Of a DNA stretch of 64,000 bases, positions 46,761 to 59,479 are shown one piece after another. Both the position numbers and the translations under genes were made by a program. The notes beneath the pieces were generated by a model that saw only the letters and a program-made list of their open reading frames with translations, ran no database searches and had not been told where the DNA came from. The number at the start of each line of letters is the position of its first letter. Within the stretch, counting starts at the first letter, position 1. Source of the stretch: Eucommia ulmoides (taxonomy: Eukaryota > Streptophyta > Magnoliopsida > Garryales > Eucommiaceae); contig CM028325.1 in assembly GCA_016647705.1 (NCBI GenBank), positions 27,694,474 through 27,758,473 on the forward strand, written 5' to 3'.

Positions 46761-46814
46761 GGTACCACCTAGGAACTCTTTGAGGTGCTTCTTGTAGGTT
46801 ATCAAATAAATATC

Positions 46815-46970
46815 TATTTGTAAGGATAAATTGTTCCTAGGAAGTGGCTGTTCTCAACTTGTGATAGGGAATAAAGTAAAAATTTAGGTCATTAACACCT
46901 AAAGATGAAAGTCATGTGATTTCTGGAGACCATGCCATGAGTAAGAAAGTAAGTTTAAATGAGTTGGTAA
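46815..46970 (+). pseudogene. Copia aspartic protease fragment
   Basis: GSGCSQLVIGNKVK, followed in the next frame by FRSLTPKDESHVISGDHAMS, matches the copia protease start. The expected catalytic DSG reads GSG. Pol homology ends within about 60 codons. Confidence 0.7.
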
Positions 46971-47411
46971 GAATTTCTAAGACTTGTGTTGGTTTATATA
47001 TTTTATTATTGTCTTAGAATTATTGCATGTTTATCAGAAAATTTTACATATTCAGTTTTTTCTCCTTAGAATGAATTAGATTGTTTATACTTATATTGTG
47101 GGAGATTACATGCTAAGAAATGATGTTTTTTGTTCCCTTTTCCCATTTTTTTAGATAATAAATGGGGAGAATTTGTTGATATTTTATTGAATATCTTAAG
47201 GGGGAACTTGAATTATTTTGATAAATATCTTAAGGGGGAGTTTATTATATTTTGAAATTTGTGTTTTGTTGAATATCTTATGATTATCTTCATTACTATG
47301 CTTTAATGAGTTATAAAAATAAAATCTGTCATCGGATTCAGGGGAAGTGTGGTTACATATTATTTTGAAGAAAACATTAAAGTTAATTATCATCGTAAAA
47401 AATGGGAAGAT

Positions 47412-49528
47412 TGTTGATCCTAAAATTTTGATGGACAATTAAATGTTAATATTTTTGTTAAACTAATGGATTTATTGAGTGTTTCAGTTTATAAGTTCCA
47501 ATGAAGATATTATCATGAAGAAAATGAATGCTGAAGAGACTGATAAAGATAATGGACGTTAAGAGATCGAAGAAATTGAAGAATTTCGGAAAAATAACTC
47601 AGGTTAAATTTTTACTCTTAATGTATCTCGATTAGGATCACACACGATATAAAATATTTTTATGATTATGTGTGTTTTTAATAGGATCTTAATTAGCTAA
47701 CATATTTGCTCCTATGTGAAGTTAAAAAAGAAATGTTGTTTTAAGAAAGATTAGTGATTAAAATTGAATTTAAGGATTTAGTGGAGTTATCCGAGAAAAG
47801 AAATTGGTTAAAGGGGTGAAAACGTCGAATAAATTGAATAAAAATTAATTAAGGAAAGGTGTTCCAGCAATGGTTGGTCAACAGATAAGTCGACATATGA
47901 AAATTAGCTGAACTCTCTGAATCAGTCGATCGACAGGTAGGTCGACCTGTGGTTATAAGGCGAAGTCTCTGGATCTTACGGTCGACAGGTAAGTCGACCT
48001 GTGAATATCTCTGAATCAGTTGGTCGACATTGATAAGTAGCGGTCGACTTATGGACAAAGAATTTTGGCTTGGGCTACGTCCTGAATTTGGCGGTCAACC
48101 GATGGGTGTTGGTCGGTCAACCGATGGCCAGTTTCAAGTTTTATGGAATTTTGGGATTTATTAAAAAACTAGTCGTTAACTAGCCGTTATTTGTTTACTT
48201 GATTGAGAGATTTTAGAGATATGGATATATTTAAGATAAGATACTCCTAGTTGAATATCCCTATAGATATGGTTCAAGTATTTTTTTATATCTCTCAATT
48301 TAGTACATGTAATTCTTTCTATTTTATTTAATTGAGTTTGAGAAAATGTTTGAGGGGCTTAATTTAAGCTTTTCTAAGAGTCATCATTCTGATATTATTT
48401 TGAGAGATCAATTGTGAGATCAATTATTGAGAAGTTCTTAAATTAAAGCGCTATTTGAGTTAGCGTCACCGATCTAAGCTATCTTGCGATACTACGTGCA
48501 ATCTATTCGGTGTTTTCCTGGTAAGATCGTTCTAAGTTTATTCTTTAATTGAGTATTTTTATTATTATTTGCTTGGTGAATTGAGCTTTTTGAACTTTAA
48601 AAGCATAAAAATCTTTTAAAAACAATTTGCGTGTTAATATGATTATGTGCTTAATTGTACTACCCGCATTCTTTATTATAATCAGATTTTGTTTCCTCAC
48701 TTTATTTCTATCACTAGTATTGGGACATTAATTGAGTATTAATTAATCTGGAGTGGTAGAAGCTCTGAGTGAAAAAGAGCTTATCAATTCTGTAATTGGT
48801 GAGTTGTGTGTGGATTAAATATTATTAGGAATATCTAATCAGTGGTAACTTTGGGTTTCAATATCTTCCTATAAAGAGATTGAGGTTTGATCTTTGCCTA
48901 GAGTACAAAAAGATTAGGTTACTCTTTTTTCTTGAAAAGAGCTTAGGTGTGATTCTTCCTGATTATGATCAATTGTGAGTGAATTGTAAATGTTCTATCC
49001 TTACCTCGGAAAATGATTCTTAGAGTGATTGTGAGGTTTAATTCTTGAGCCTAAGGTATAAAAAGAATTAGATCGTGATTCTCCCTGTAATAAAATTAGG
49101 TTAATCCTTAGCTTGTGAAAGGATTAGGTTAATCTTTAGCTTGTGAAAAAGATAAGATTATTCCTTAGCCTAAGAAAAAGAATTATAAAAGTTGATTCTG
49201 AGCCTGCGAAAAGAATAATTGTGAGGGTTTGGTTCCTACCTTCAAAGGAATCTTGAGTTTAGTGGGTGCGACTCTCCGTGAAAGTTAGGGGACTGGATTA
49301 GCCAAGAGTAGCTTGGTGAACCAGTATAAATTTCTATGTATTGCATTATTTATATTGTTTATATATTTTTGTTTGGGTATACACCTAGTTGATAACACAT
49401 ATCCGCTGTTATAAAGATAATAATTAATTTTAGGATAAAATTAATTGTTTGATTTTTTAAGTGTTATATTCTGATAATTTTTAATACTACTTAATTCACC
49501 CCCTCTTGGGTAGCTTACTGAGCCAATA
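47412..49528 (+). repeat. 3' LTR of SIRE-like element, 2,117 bp
   Basis: The LTR starts TGTTGATCCTAAAATTTTGA and is colinear with the 5' LTR except for one internal deletion at about 48,355. The removed segment corresponds to about 43,815-44,010 of the 5' copy, including its TATA. Confidence 0.9.
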
Positions 49529-49584
49529 TTTAGTTTCCAAACTCAAGTTCATCTCTCGCTTATCGCCTTGAGTTTGAGGAGAGA
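49529..49584 (+). pseudogene. End of the old copia pol (continuation of 40920-42875)
   Basis: After the target duplication the reading continues VSKLKFISRLSPLSLRGDV and directly completes FYSL from 42875. It is followed by a purine-rich gaggagaga tract, the expected polypurine tract. Confidence 0.85.
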
Positions 49585-49791
49585 TGTTGATGTATTATAT
49601 GGGTTTGGCCCACGTGGCCTCTTAGGGCAAAATCCTAACCCCCATTTCCCCTATAAATATGTATATATATCATTGTATTCTTGTTCCCCTATAAATATTT
49701 GTATATATCGTTGTATTCTTGTATCTCTTTCGTATAATATCAATACATATTCATGTTGTCCACTTCTCAATCATCTTAACATTCCATTACA
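49585..49791 (+). repeat. 3' LTR of the old copia element, about 200 bp
   Basis: The LTR starts TGTTGATGTATTATATGGG right after the polypurine tract and ends near CTTAACA (49781) or ATTACA (49791). Two TATA-containing copies of a 38-bp unit lie inside. No matching 5' LTR is present in the window. Confidence 0.75.
49646..49721 (+). repeat. 38-bp tandem duplication covering the LTR TATA box
   Basis: Copies 49646-49683 and 49684-49721 both start ttcccctataaatat and end gtattcttg. Each carries a CTATAAATA box. Confidence 0.85.
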
Positions 49792-51646
49792 TGGAGATAT
49801 AGAGAAGCCTACGCGGTACCGCTGATGAAAGAGTTTGAGAAAGTACAAATGTTTATCTAGTCTTAGCCACATTTTTACAATAACTTCTCCTTAATACCAT
49901 AAGGCTTTTTAAAATATAATCTTAATAGGGGAGTACGTAGAAGAATAAGGGTCGATATAATATAAAGGCACATGAAAATTGAGGCTAAAAAGTTAGCTCT
50001 CTCGAGGAAGAAAGACGCAAAGGTGTCTTTAAACTAAGATCCCGTATAGAAAGCACTATACTCTGGCATACTATCGTCAAACATCCAACACCAAAAAATT
50101 TCACCTCACCTAATCTAGTCTTTACCATTGTGAGGGACATATTTGTATCCCCCATTTATTAGACTCCATCAGTAGCCCACACCCAAGCCCATATATACTT
50201 CCATATCAAACCCACTTAGAAACCGAGCTCCACCCGCAATCCAGCTCTTTTCTAACAAGGACCATCAAACTTATGAACCCACCCAAGCACCCCGAGAGCG
50301 AAAATAGTTCACCCCAATTCTTATTCTACTTTATCAGATCATTTGCGACCGCTTGAAAAATAAGGTGCTAGCACCGATTCCCCTTCACAGGGTAAAAAAC
50401 CCCAAGCTCTGAGGTTCAACCCCATCGCTTTCTACAAACACCACTCTGAAGAGGAAAACCATCATATCGATTAGTGCTACCATCTCCAACCTAGGATCGA
50501 TGACCTTATTCAGATGGGTATCTTAAGTTTACCTAAGCATGAAAGAGAAAGTATGTCCAATGATAGTCAGGAACAGCCCCCTAAGTAGCACAGAAAGTAT
50601 GGGAGAGAGAAATTATCAGTTATACCTTGAACTAATTTTGGGATTCATACTATTATAGTAAAGTTGGGGACTCTTGTGCCCACCCTTTTACTTAGTTACC
50701 CTTCTGAGTCCAAGGAGATTTGCTTTGTCAATACTTTAATTTTTTAAATAAAATCCATATTGCCTGGTTCAAATATTTCTTAAATGTTCATTTTCTAAAT
50801 TTTCAAGTGATCAAATTACTTGTTTATGATCTATATACTATGAATAATATGATTTGTGGAAAATTGATTTCATTACTAAGTTAGAGCATAATCCAAAGGG
50901 AATAAATGAAAATGATTTGTCTAACCTAGACAATGAAAATATATTTGAAAGCTAGAAGAGGAACCATATCCTAATGTTGAATCGCTGCATATGTTCTAAC
51001 TAGGAGACTCTAGAAGATGATCAATGAATTAGGAGGCAAGAAATCTCTCAAGAATCATAACACAAGTTTTTCTTCGGTCAAAAGAGGCATCAAAGGTGTG
51101 ATCTTATTGATAAAATGATGATAGGCGAATGATAGTTGCTGGCAAGAAAAGGCCACATCCAAGAAAGAGCAAATTTCCAACAAACAACTCGAGACGAGCT
51201 TTCTTTTGCATTATAAAGATGTCTATTTTGAGAGAAAGAACTAAAAACCAAATAATGATAATAAAATAATAGAATAAACAAAATAAAAAAACATAGTAGG
51301 ATTAACTGATCGGGGATCAGAGTAGTTTGAGTATGAAGCTGCAAGGGTATCTCAACACCTAGTAATTTCGGCGAAATGGATTAGGATCATTGCCCAAAGT
51401 TTGCTACATGAACTATTTTTGCTAGGTAATAGAGCTATCTTGACACTCATTAGTTATGCCTCTTAAGTCGTTTCACTCAGGTTAGAATTACATTTTGACC
51501 TGATTCTCAGCAAAGCCAAGATACGTCAGAAACCTAGGCGAGTCTAGTCAACCATTTAAACTCTTTGGCCACGTTTTGACCTAAGTCTATCCATAACTAG
51601 GATACATATAAAACCCAAGCGAATTTGTTCAACCATTGAAACCATG
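49792..51646. other. No recognised gene
   Basis: This is mixed-composition sequence. A C-rich piece at about 50,160-50,450 reads vaguely like decayed coding sequence but gives no domain I can name. The short frames show no conserved motif. Confidence 0.4.
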
Positions 51647-51654
51647 TCTTTGAT

Positions 51655-52249
51655 TAGGGATAGCAAAAAAAACCTGAATTGATGGGTAACCGAGAGAAAT
51701 CGCACCAAATGATTCGATTTTGAAACCTAGTAAATAGTTTGGTTGCAGTTTTGGTTTTGAAATTAGCAACCAAAATGATTTTGGTTTTGATTTTGGTATA
51801 GTAACCACGAAACCAAACTATGAAACCGATATTTTAGATATATTTTTATAACATATATACCCTTTCTTTTTATATATTTATAATTTAACCCCTAATATAT
51901 TTATTTATTTATTTATTTATACTTTAATCTCTTCGATAGTAATTTACACTTTAATCCCTCCTAACATATATGTATGTTTTTTTGTTTATGTTTTATATTT
52001 TAGTTATATTTTTGTTTATATATAAAAAATAATGGTTCGCGATTTTGGTTTTAGTTTTTTATAAAATTGAAATTTTTTAAATGATTTTTTGGTTTTGATT
52101 TTGGCTTTGTATAAATTTAAATGGTTCGGTTTTAAAACAGTTTAAAAAAATTGACGATTTTGGTTGCGGTTTAGGTTTGGGATATGTCTAACAGCTTTGG
52201 TTTGTCTTCTATATAAAAACGGATTGAAATCAAACCATTTACATCTCTA
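51655..52249. mobile_element. hAT-like non-autonomous element (relic)
   Basis: The left end TAGGGATAGCAAA and the right end, read inward as TAGAGATGTAAA, resemble the TAGGGATGGCAAA-type ends of plant hAT MITEs. The flanks tctttgat (51647-51654) and cctctgat (52250-52257) match at 6 of 8 bases, as expected for an old 8-bp duplication. The interior is AT-rich with many ttttggttttg and aaaccaaac runs. There is no transposase. Confidence 0.55.
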
Positions 52250-52257
52250 CCTCTGAT

Positions 52258-53710
52258 TGCTCAAATATAAATATAAAATTAAGCGCAAAATATTATAGTA
52301 CAATGTGCTTGAATAAAGGGGTCGATCCACAGAGATTGGATTGTAATTATTAACTTTTATCTTGTTTTTCAATTAAATTTAAGAAAATTAGTTTTGGAAT
52401 TAAAAAAATAGAAAAGTATTCAAATTAAATTACGATAATGATGAGTGACTCGGTTGAGGGCATGTATTTATTTTTCAATTATCCCAATGAGTTCTACTTA
52501 ATGATTTATTTTTATTTTGTGTATAATGAAGTAATTAAACCATAAGCCAAATTACATTGAAAGTTTGACCACTCAATCAACATGGACAATCTTTGAGATT
52601 CGGTTCTTAATCTATGGTAAAATAATCCCTAAGTATAGTCTATCCTATCAAATGTATTAATTGATCGATTGTTTAATCGGTATGGATTATCTTTGTGATT
52701 CGATTCCTACTAATTTACGGTGAATCAATTCCTAAGTATAGTCCATCATATTAAACATATCGATACCAATAATAACAAATTATAAACGGTTATATCTAAA
52801 CCACAAGTATTAGATCTAACCCACAAATACCAATATTTCATTTTTAACATTTATAAAAATGATAAAAAAAACAAGAATTGATTGGATGAATAATGTAACA
52901 ACATGAATATCGTTGTTATACAACTTTACACAGATAAAATAAAATAAGAAATAAAAACTACATTAAGAAAATCTAAAACAAATATAACCTAACCCGGTTT
53001 GGAGCCTTAGCCTTTTATGGATTTTGTTCTTCCAAGAGATGTTTCAACAATCATTTTAATGAAGAATAAAAAAATAAGAAGAAGGAAGAAAAATATTTAA
53101 AAAAAATAAAAATAAAGGATAAATGATCCCAAAAATGAATAATGAATCCTTCTAAAAAATGAAAATCAAGCTTCCTATTCTAGCTGCCGATTTTTATTTT
53201 AATTTTCCGTTAATTGAGAAAATCAATGCCCCTTGATCTTTAATAAAAAAGTTTCTCGTTTTTGGGGAACCGTAACAGACTTAATAAGTCTGTTGACCTA
53301 GGTCCCGGGCGCGACCCGCTAACCAGAGGCACATTCAGCCTCTGGTCTGGGTTGTGCCTACGACCTGCTATTTTTCTGGATCGGTTTACGGGTCGCGACC
53401 GAGTTGGTTCATAGATTGTGGGTTTTGCCCTTATTCTAGTCCCCTTTTTTATCCTTTCAATCATCATCTTTATTTCTCGGACTTTATTTCTGCAACAAAA
53501 CATTAAATCGTATTATTACTAATTAAAATTTTATAAAACAAGCTAACAAAATTATAGATTTGGGGTAGAATTTGGCGCAAAATTAAGAACGATAAGTCTC
53601 TCAGGTCAGAACTACGTTATGACTTGATCCTTGGAAATGCTAAGATACGTAAACAACCCAAGTAGGTCTAGCAAAACATTTAAACTATTTGAATTTCATA
53701 TATTTTTTCT
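52258..53710. other. LTR-like AT-rich sequence, no gene
   Basis: The phrase ggggtcgatccacagagatt near 52,319 is of a kind I know from plant Ty3 LTR or untranslated regions. Two diverged copies of about 100 bp (about 52,575-52,660 and 52,684-52,760) share a cctaagtatagtc-type phrase. No LTR partner is found. Confidence 0.4.
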
Positions 53711-53853
53711 TGACTAAAAGGATTATATTTTCATATCATTGATCCCTACTAATAGGATTTCATTTTCATATCATTGATCTTGAGTAAAAGGATTGCATTT
53801 TCATATCCTTCGATCCCGACTAAAGGGATTTCATTATCATATACTTCGATGCC
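53711..53853. repeat. About 36-bp tandem repeat, four copies
   Basis: The units start near 53711, 53747, 53781 and 53818 and follow gactaaaaggatttcatttt, catatc, ttcgatccc with variation. Confidence 0.8.
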
Positions 53854-53869
53854 AACTAATAGTGTTGAC

Positions 53870-54740
53870 CCCAAGGGTGTAACTTAAAAATATGACTTTG
53901 ATGGTTACAAGATATTTGTGGTTTTGTATTTAATGTGAGTTTTGAGTGTCTTTGAACATGAAATGATACAAAAATAAACAAGACCATTGAGAAGAGAATG
54001 AAGAAATAGCTTGAAGAATGGAAGAAGATAAGAAAGATTAAGAAGACGATGATCAAGATAAAAAAGATGAAGATCAAACAATCCAGATTGGATATTCAAG
54101 CCGAAGAAGACCAAGATGAAGATCCAGAGGCTTAGGAGGGTTAAAATAAACAATATTGTATATTCAAAGATAAGATATGCTAATTTCCATAACTCCAATA
54201 CACGTTGACTCGTCTAGGATAAACACACTTGCACTTGCATTTATTACGCGACATATCTTTATTGTGTATTATGTGTGTTTAAAGTGCCTGTAGATGATAA
54301 AATTGAATTTATGTCAATGAGAATTAAACATAAATTATAATTGGTTGAAAAAAAGGCTAAAAATAAAAATAGTAAGGACTGGTTAACCCACCCTCTGCAC
54401 TGATCAACCGAATAGGACAATAGCCTATGAGGAATAGAAACTACTCTGATCCGGCTGATCGATAAGTAGCTTCGATCAACCAATTATGGCAACAAGTTCC
54501 GATCTATAAAGAACACTTGTATTCGGTCAATCAATTGTAGGGACTAGTCAACTGAATTGGCCAAAATGTAATTTAGAATAGCTGGGCAAGAACATTAATC
54601 GACCAATTATCAAACCGGTCAAATTAAAAAGTTTATAAGGGATTAATTAGAATTTCAACCATTTTTTTATATTAGAATTTCAACTGACCAATTATCGAAC
54701 CAATCAACCCGATCAATTATCGACCATTTTTGGAAAGTTA
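53870..54740. other. LTR-like sequence with gatcaacc/gtcaacc motifs
   Basis: The stretch 54,380-54,720 repeats short motifs such as gatcaaccaattat and cggtcaaatt. These resemble the inverted ggtcgac motifs in the SIRE-like LTRs at 43.3 and 47.9 kb. It is probably a fragment of a related LTR. No coding frame is seen. Confidence 0.4.
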
Positions 54741-54755
54741 TTGACGTACCTCGCA

Positions 54756-55140
54756 TTTTGGAAATAGAGGAAGAAGAGAACGGGAAGAAGAGCAAAACAT
54801 GGTTTCGTTTCCTCTATCTCAAAATCCTCAAAAATCCGTTCATTTTTAGAAAATAAGTTTCAGAGGCTTTTTTTAGGCGCCGGTTTTGAAACATCCTTTG
54901 GGCCAAGATTTATGTAAAAAAAAAATGAAGTCGCCACCTAGTGAGCACCCCGGATTTGGGAAACAAAAGAATAAGAGAATGGGAAGAAGAACAAAATAAT
55001 ATTTCGTTCCTCCATCTCAAAATTCTCAAAAATCCGTTCATTTCTAGAAAACTAGTTTCAAGGGTTTTTTCTATGCGTCGGCTTTGAAAATGTTCTTTAG
55101 GCCTGGATTTAGTTTGAAAATAAAGTTGTTACCTAGCATT
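54756..55140. repeat. About 200-bp direct duplication in an LTR-like region
   Basis: Both copies (about 54,756-54,940 and 54,957-55,140) contain gggaagaagaacaaaa-like text, ctcaaaaatccgttcattt, and a ggcgccggttttgaaa/tgcgtcggctttgaaa pair. The first copy also holds gtcgccacctagtgagcacc. Confidence 0.75.
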
Positions 55141-55199
55141 GAGTTAAATGGTGTTCTAGGTCATCAGGATTTTTATAAAATCATTTTTATTTTTTTGAA

Positions 55200-56200
55200 A
55201 TGACCCAAGTTTTGACTCAAAAGCAATTGGTCTTTACCTGAGATTTCTTTTAAGTTCGGGGGTCAGTTATGCTCGGGGAAGGTGTTAGGCAGTCCAGTAC
55301 ACCCGTCCGAAGACAGTACCTAAGTCTAAATAGATTTTTTCATTTAAACAAGTCCAAATAATTTCTTTAGGTTTTAGTTAACACAATAATTCCCATTTTT
55401 CAATGTTTGTCTTTTTATGTTTAAACAAGAAAACATTATTATCTAACAGTAGCAATAGAAAAAACATATCAAATAAAACTATTTTATTTATTTTTAATAC
55501 CGATCAAACCTATAAAAGTTACCTACATATCCCGATTTTCACGAAAAATCAGGTTGAACGTAGTTCAACACGAGATGGTTTATTTTAAACAGATGACCGG
55601 ACCCGCATAAGGTTGTCTATGTATCTTAGATTGCTGATAATCAAGTTGAAACGTAGTTCACTCGCCATGAGATATTTTTATTTAAACAGATAACTAAACC
55701 CGTACGAGGGTTGCCTACGTGTCTCAAATTGCTGAGAATCAAGTAGAAATACAGTTAATCTATGAGATGAATTTTATTTTTTATATCCGTTTTGTTTTGT
55801 TTAAGATAAAATAAGAATATAAATAGCACCAATGGTAAGTGGATATACACATTTGATTTTGTCAAGAACACTCCAACTGAACTCACTTGCTTATGCAAGT
55901 TTAGTGTTAAGGTTTGCTTTATTAGTCCATAAGGAAAGAAAATATATCTTATATGTGCCAGTCCTACTCATAATTAAGAAGACAAAAAAATTTCTGAAGA
56001 AGGTGTACTCTTATCGTCGAAGAAATAGAGACCATTCATTCATTCCGACTTTTAGCCATAAGGGTCTAGACGGATTAATATAGGGTACCAAGCCTGAGAC
56101 ATAGGTCAGGCTGTGATCTAGACTTATATATATAAGGTTGTCAATCCACAAGCCTAAGATATGGGCTAGGCTATGATCTAGGCTATCGTAGTAAAATAAA
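55200..56200. repeat. Dispersed-repeat (LTR/UTR-like) blocks with about 96-bp internal periodicity
   Basis: A block reading gggaaggtgttaggc near 55,277 is followed by three diverged units at about 55,515, 55,610 and 55,706. Each has a cctacgtatctc-like phrase, then gagaatcaagt and acgtagttc. I recall these phrases as common in plant Ty3-type elements. The region 56,090-56,190 also repeats an aagcctgagacataggt-like phrase. Confidence 0.5.
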
Positions 56201-56870
56201 TGTTTGTTTTTTTGTAGTTAGTAGTTCAAAGTCTTTCATTAGAAGTTTGTTTTAGATTCATTGAAGTTCAGCTTGATGTGTTCGTGATAGAATCAAAGAT
56301 GCTATGCACAAATCATAGTGTTCTTGATATGAAATATGATATTTACACTATGTAAATGATCTAAACTTCTAAGAACTACCCAAATATACTATCTAAAAGT
56401 AAATAAAGGTATTAAAACAAAATCAAAAGAAAGCTTGAGAGGACTTCCTAACTTAGGGGAGTGGTTTTTCCCTAAGTATTTTTCTTTCTTCTTCTTCTTT
56501 GATCTTCTTAGTTGTTTTCGGTTGTTCCCCAATAACTTCTTGAGATATTTGTTCTGAGAATCTCAAGAACACTTCTTTAGATCCTTTTTAGCATGATTCT
56601 AAGAATGTTTATGGAGTGAAATGCTAAAGAGATCCCTAGACTCGAGAGAAAATTTCGAGACTAGAGAGAGAAGAGAATGGTCCAAGTCTTGTTCTAAATG
56701 AAAAATAGGTTGCTATTTATAGGCTCGGGTACCTTGCGCATTCCCCAATGCACAAGCTTACCCAACCTGCTTCTTATGGTGTGTTTTGTCTAGTTTGGAC
56801 CCTTTGATGTCTTTCAATGCTAGGGTTAAAGCTACACAATGAAGATTTACTTAGATTTCTAAGTAATCAT
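56201..56870. other. No gene recognised
   Basis: AT-rich sequence with a pyrimidine stretch at about 56,480-56,510. Nothing further is identified. Confidence 0.4.
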
Positions 56871-57620
56871 TAAATTTGGTAATGATTACCAAATCTTTGG
56901 AAATATCTTGGCCATCATTGCTCATTATGGCTTGCACATGGGTCATTAAATATTCATTTAATACTTGATGTGATGTTTTCTGATTTGGTTTGCTTGATAA
57001 GTACTAGTTACTCAAAGTAATCTAGTTACTTGCCTTTGAAACTATTTTCCTACATTAAATGCTCTTTAATGCATACATTGAATGTAGTCTCTAAATGTCA
57101 TTCAAGCATTTAATTTCATGACTTGACATTGATTGGATGGGCATTTAATGCTTTGATGTGATAAAAATTGGTTTGCTTAGCCTTGTAACCATTAGTTATT
57201 TCAAGTAACTAAGTTTCTTTAAGATATTTTGGTGAAAATATCTCCTTTATTAAAACGCATTCATTGAATGAAGTCTTTAATAATTATTTCAAGCATTAAA
57301 TTCTTGATGTGACATTGACTTGATGGGTCATTTAATGCATGATATAATGAAAAATTGGTTCGATTAGTTTTGTAACCATTAGTTACTTTCATGTAACTAA
57401 GTTTCCATCCAAGATATTTTGGTAGAAATGTCTTCAAAACATCTCCTCATTAAATGATCATTAATGAGGCATTAAATTCTTGATTAGCCCTTGATGTGAT
57501 CGACCTTGAATGCTTGTCATCATGACATTCTATTTGGTTGGCTTTGAACCATGTCTTTAGGTAATAGTTACATTGAGTAACTAAGTTGTCATGGTGGAGT
57601 TTTGGTTTAATCAAGGTTTT
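56870..57620. repeat. Four diverged copies of a roughly 180-bp unit
   Basis: The best-preserved copies are about 57,053-57,245 and 57,250-57,440. They share gcatt-aaatt-cttgatgtg, catttaatgc, gtaaccattagtta, gtaactaagttt and aagatattttggt. Partial copies lie before (56,950-57,050) and after (57,460-57,610). A repeat of this unit length could be satellite-like or part of an LTR. Confidence 0.65.
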
Positions 57621-59479
57621 TGACTTAATTTCTTGAAGATTAGTACTCTAAATCAAAAAATTAAAAAAATATTTTTGTTGTCAAATAGATGAAACTGGCG
57701 ATACTAAAAGTTTCAGGGGTTAAAACGGTAAACAAAGATAATTGGTGAAATTTTCTTAAGTTTAAAGGGTACTAACTAATGTTTATTCATATTAAAAGTG
57801 ATTTTAAAAAAAATAAACCTTTAATAATGTCATTTTAGTCCCCTTTAAGTTTAGAAATTTTGAAATTGACCCGAAACTTTTACTTATACCGAATTCAATC
57901 AAATTGACAATTTTATACTTTTTTATGTTCTTTGGGTATTTTGTAGTATCCAATGTAATCTAAGACAGAAATTCGTTCCCTTTAAACTTTAATTTAAATT
58001 TTATCCAAACTTTTAATATAGATCCGATATGTAAATGGGTAGGATAAAATGTGGTGTCTACAGTTATGTAGTCCTCGTTAGGTTCCGAGTAGACCAAGTG
58101 AAACATTTTTTCATATTAAAAAGTTTAGAGGCTTAACTAGAATTTGAAACAATTTTAGTAGAATATCAAAGAGGCCAATTGGGGTTCCAATTTTTACATT
58201 AAATCCATTGAGAGTAAAATTAATTTTGGAAATACTTGGAATAAATATCTAATTGAGGTTAAGAAAGTCGAAAAAAAAAGCCCTAGGGTCAAAATTAATT
58301 TTTTATAAAAGTTGGTTTTTGGGATCAATTCATCAAATTAGAAAATTTTAAAAAAAGGGTATATGTCATTTACCTTATTTATCTTTTTAATATTAATCAG
58401 GAATCTCCTATCTCATTTAGTAAATACCAGTCTACTTCTTATCATTTTTGATTAAAGGCCACTTAGTTTTCCTATTGGTAAAAAATTACTAAATTTTTTC
58501 AACCATTTAAAATAATTAAACTATTAAAAATTAAATAAATAAATATCCCTTTAAGTTTTTTATTTTCTTTTTTTCTTTTTTATCTTTTAACAATAACATC
58601 CCTATTTAAAAAAATATGGTTATGTATAATCGGTGCCTCAAGGCACAGACTAAAAAATAATATTATTTAAAAAACTCACTTTAATATTTCTACATTTAGA
58701 GGAAAAAAAATCAACTTTAATATTCCATAAATTATCTCTATAAAAAAAGTATATTTTTTAAGATTATAGTATGAATCTATACCTTTATATATCCTATTAT
58801 ATAGATTTGGACCGTTCTTCGTCTCCTAAGACATCAAACGTTTGAGAAATCGTAAACCATAAAAAAGTCATTGAAGTTCTTCATCTCATCGAACATTAGA
58901 CTGTTAAAAAAAATATTCGTACCTCTTATACATGTCATATCTTATTATATAGACTATTTTTAATGTAAATATAAGAATATCAATATAATTAATTATTATA
59001 CGGATAATAAACTATTTTTTCTACTTATATGAGAGACACTAAAATTTATCATCTACAATAAAAAATATTATCCTGAAAAGATCTCGATATACAATCTTAA
59101 AATTAATTTCGTTGTCATATCAGCATTAGAATCTATCAAAAATTAAATTAAATTAATTAGAATAACATCATATTCATATTTCTAAAGTAAAATATTAAAT
59201 TTAACTTCCGTAAATTCTCCTCATCTCATTTATAAATATTTGAAGAAACATACAAACATGAGTTAATCAATGGGGAAAAAGCCACAATAATCTGAAACGT
59301 CAAAGTAAATAAAATATATTAGCAAAACAATTTACAATATATAATTAATTAAATACATTAAGATTAACATTTATTGAAAACTTGAAACAATGAAACCAAA
59401 CAATACCTAAGTGTATCCGTTTCCAAATTACAGCTCATTCCAAATTGAAACTGATGAGGGTATTTTTGGATGTCACCGA
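57621..59479. other. AT-rich spacer without features
   Basis: No coding frame, no repeat pair and no RNA gene is recognised across 1.9 kb. Confidence 0.45.

Larger units (their letters stand above)
42876..49528 (+). mobile_element. Pol-less SIRE-like Ty1-copia LTR element, 6.65 kb
   Basis: LTRs 42876-45181 and 47412-49528 both start TGTTGATCCTAA. The primer site TGGTATCGGAGC (45184-45195) is one base off the usual copia TGGTATCAGAGC. The purine-rich tract aaaaaatgggaaga precedes the 3' LTR. TTTAG at 42871-42875 and 49529-49533 is the exact target duplication. The interior holds a gag frame with stops and a broken protease, then jumps to the 3' end, so integrase, RT and RNase H are deleted. 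The last few bases of the LTR ends differ, leaving about 3 bp of uncertainty. Confidence 0.92.

Noticed and set aside
42871-49533. Interpreting the two 2.1-2.3 kb repeats as a segmental duplication
   Set aside because: A primer site, polypurine tract, gag and exact 5-bp target duplication show they are LTRs.
54756-56200. A complete LTR element
   Set aside because: LTR-like phrases and duplications are present but no TG...CA-bounded pair, primer site or target duplication was found.
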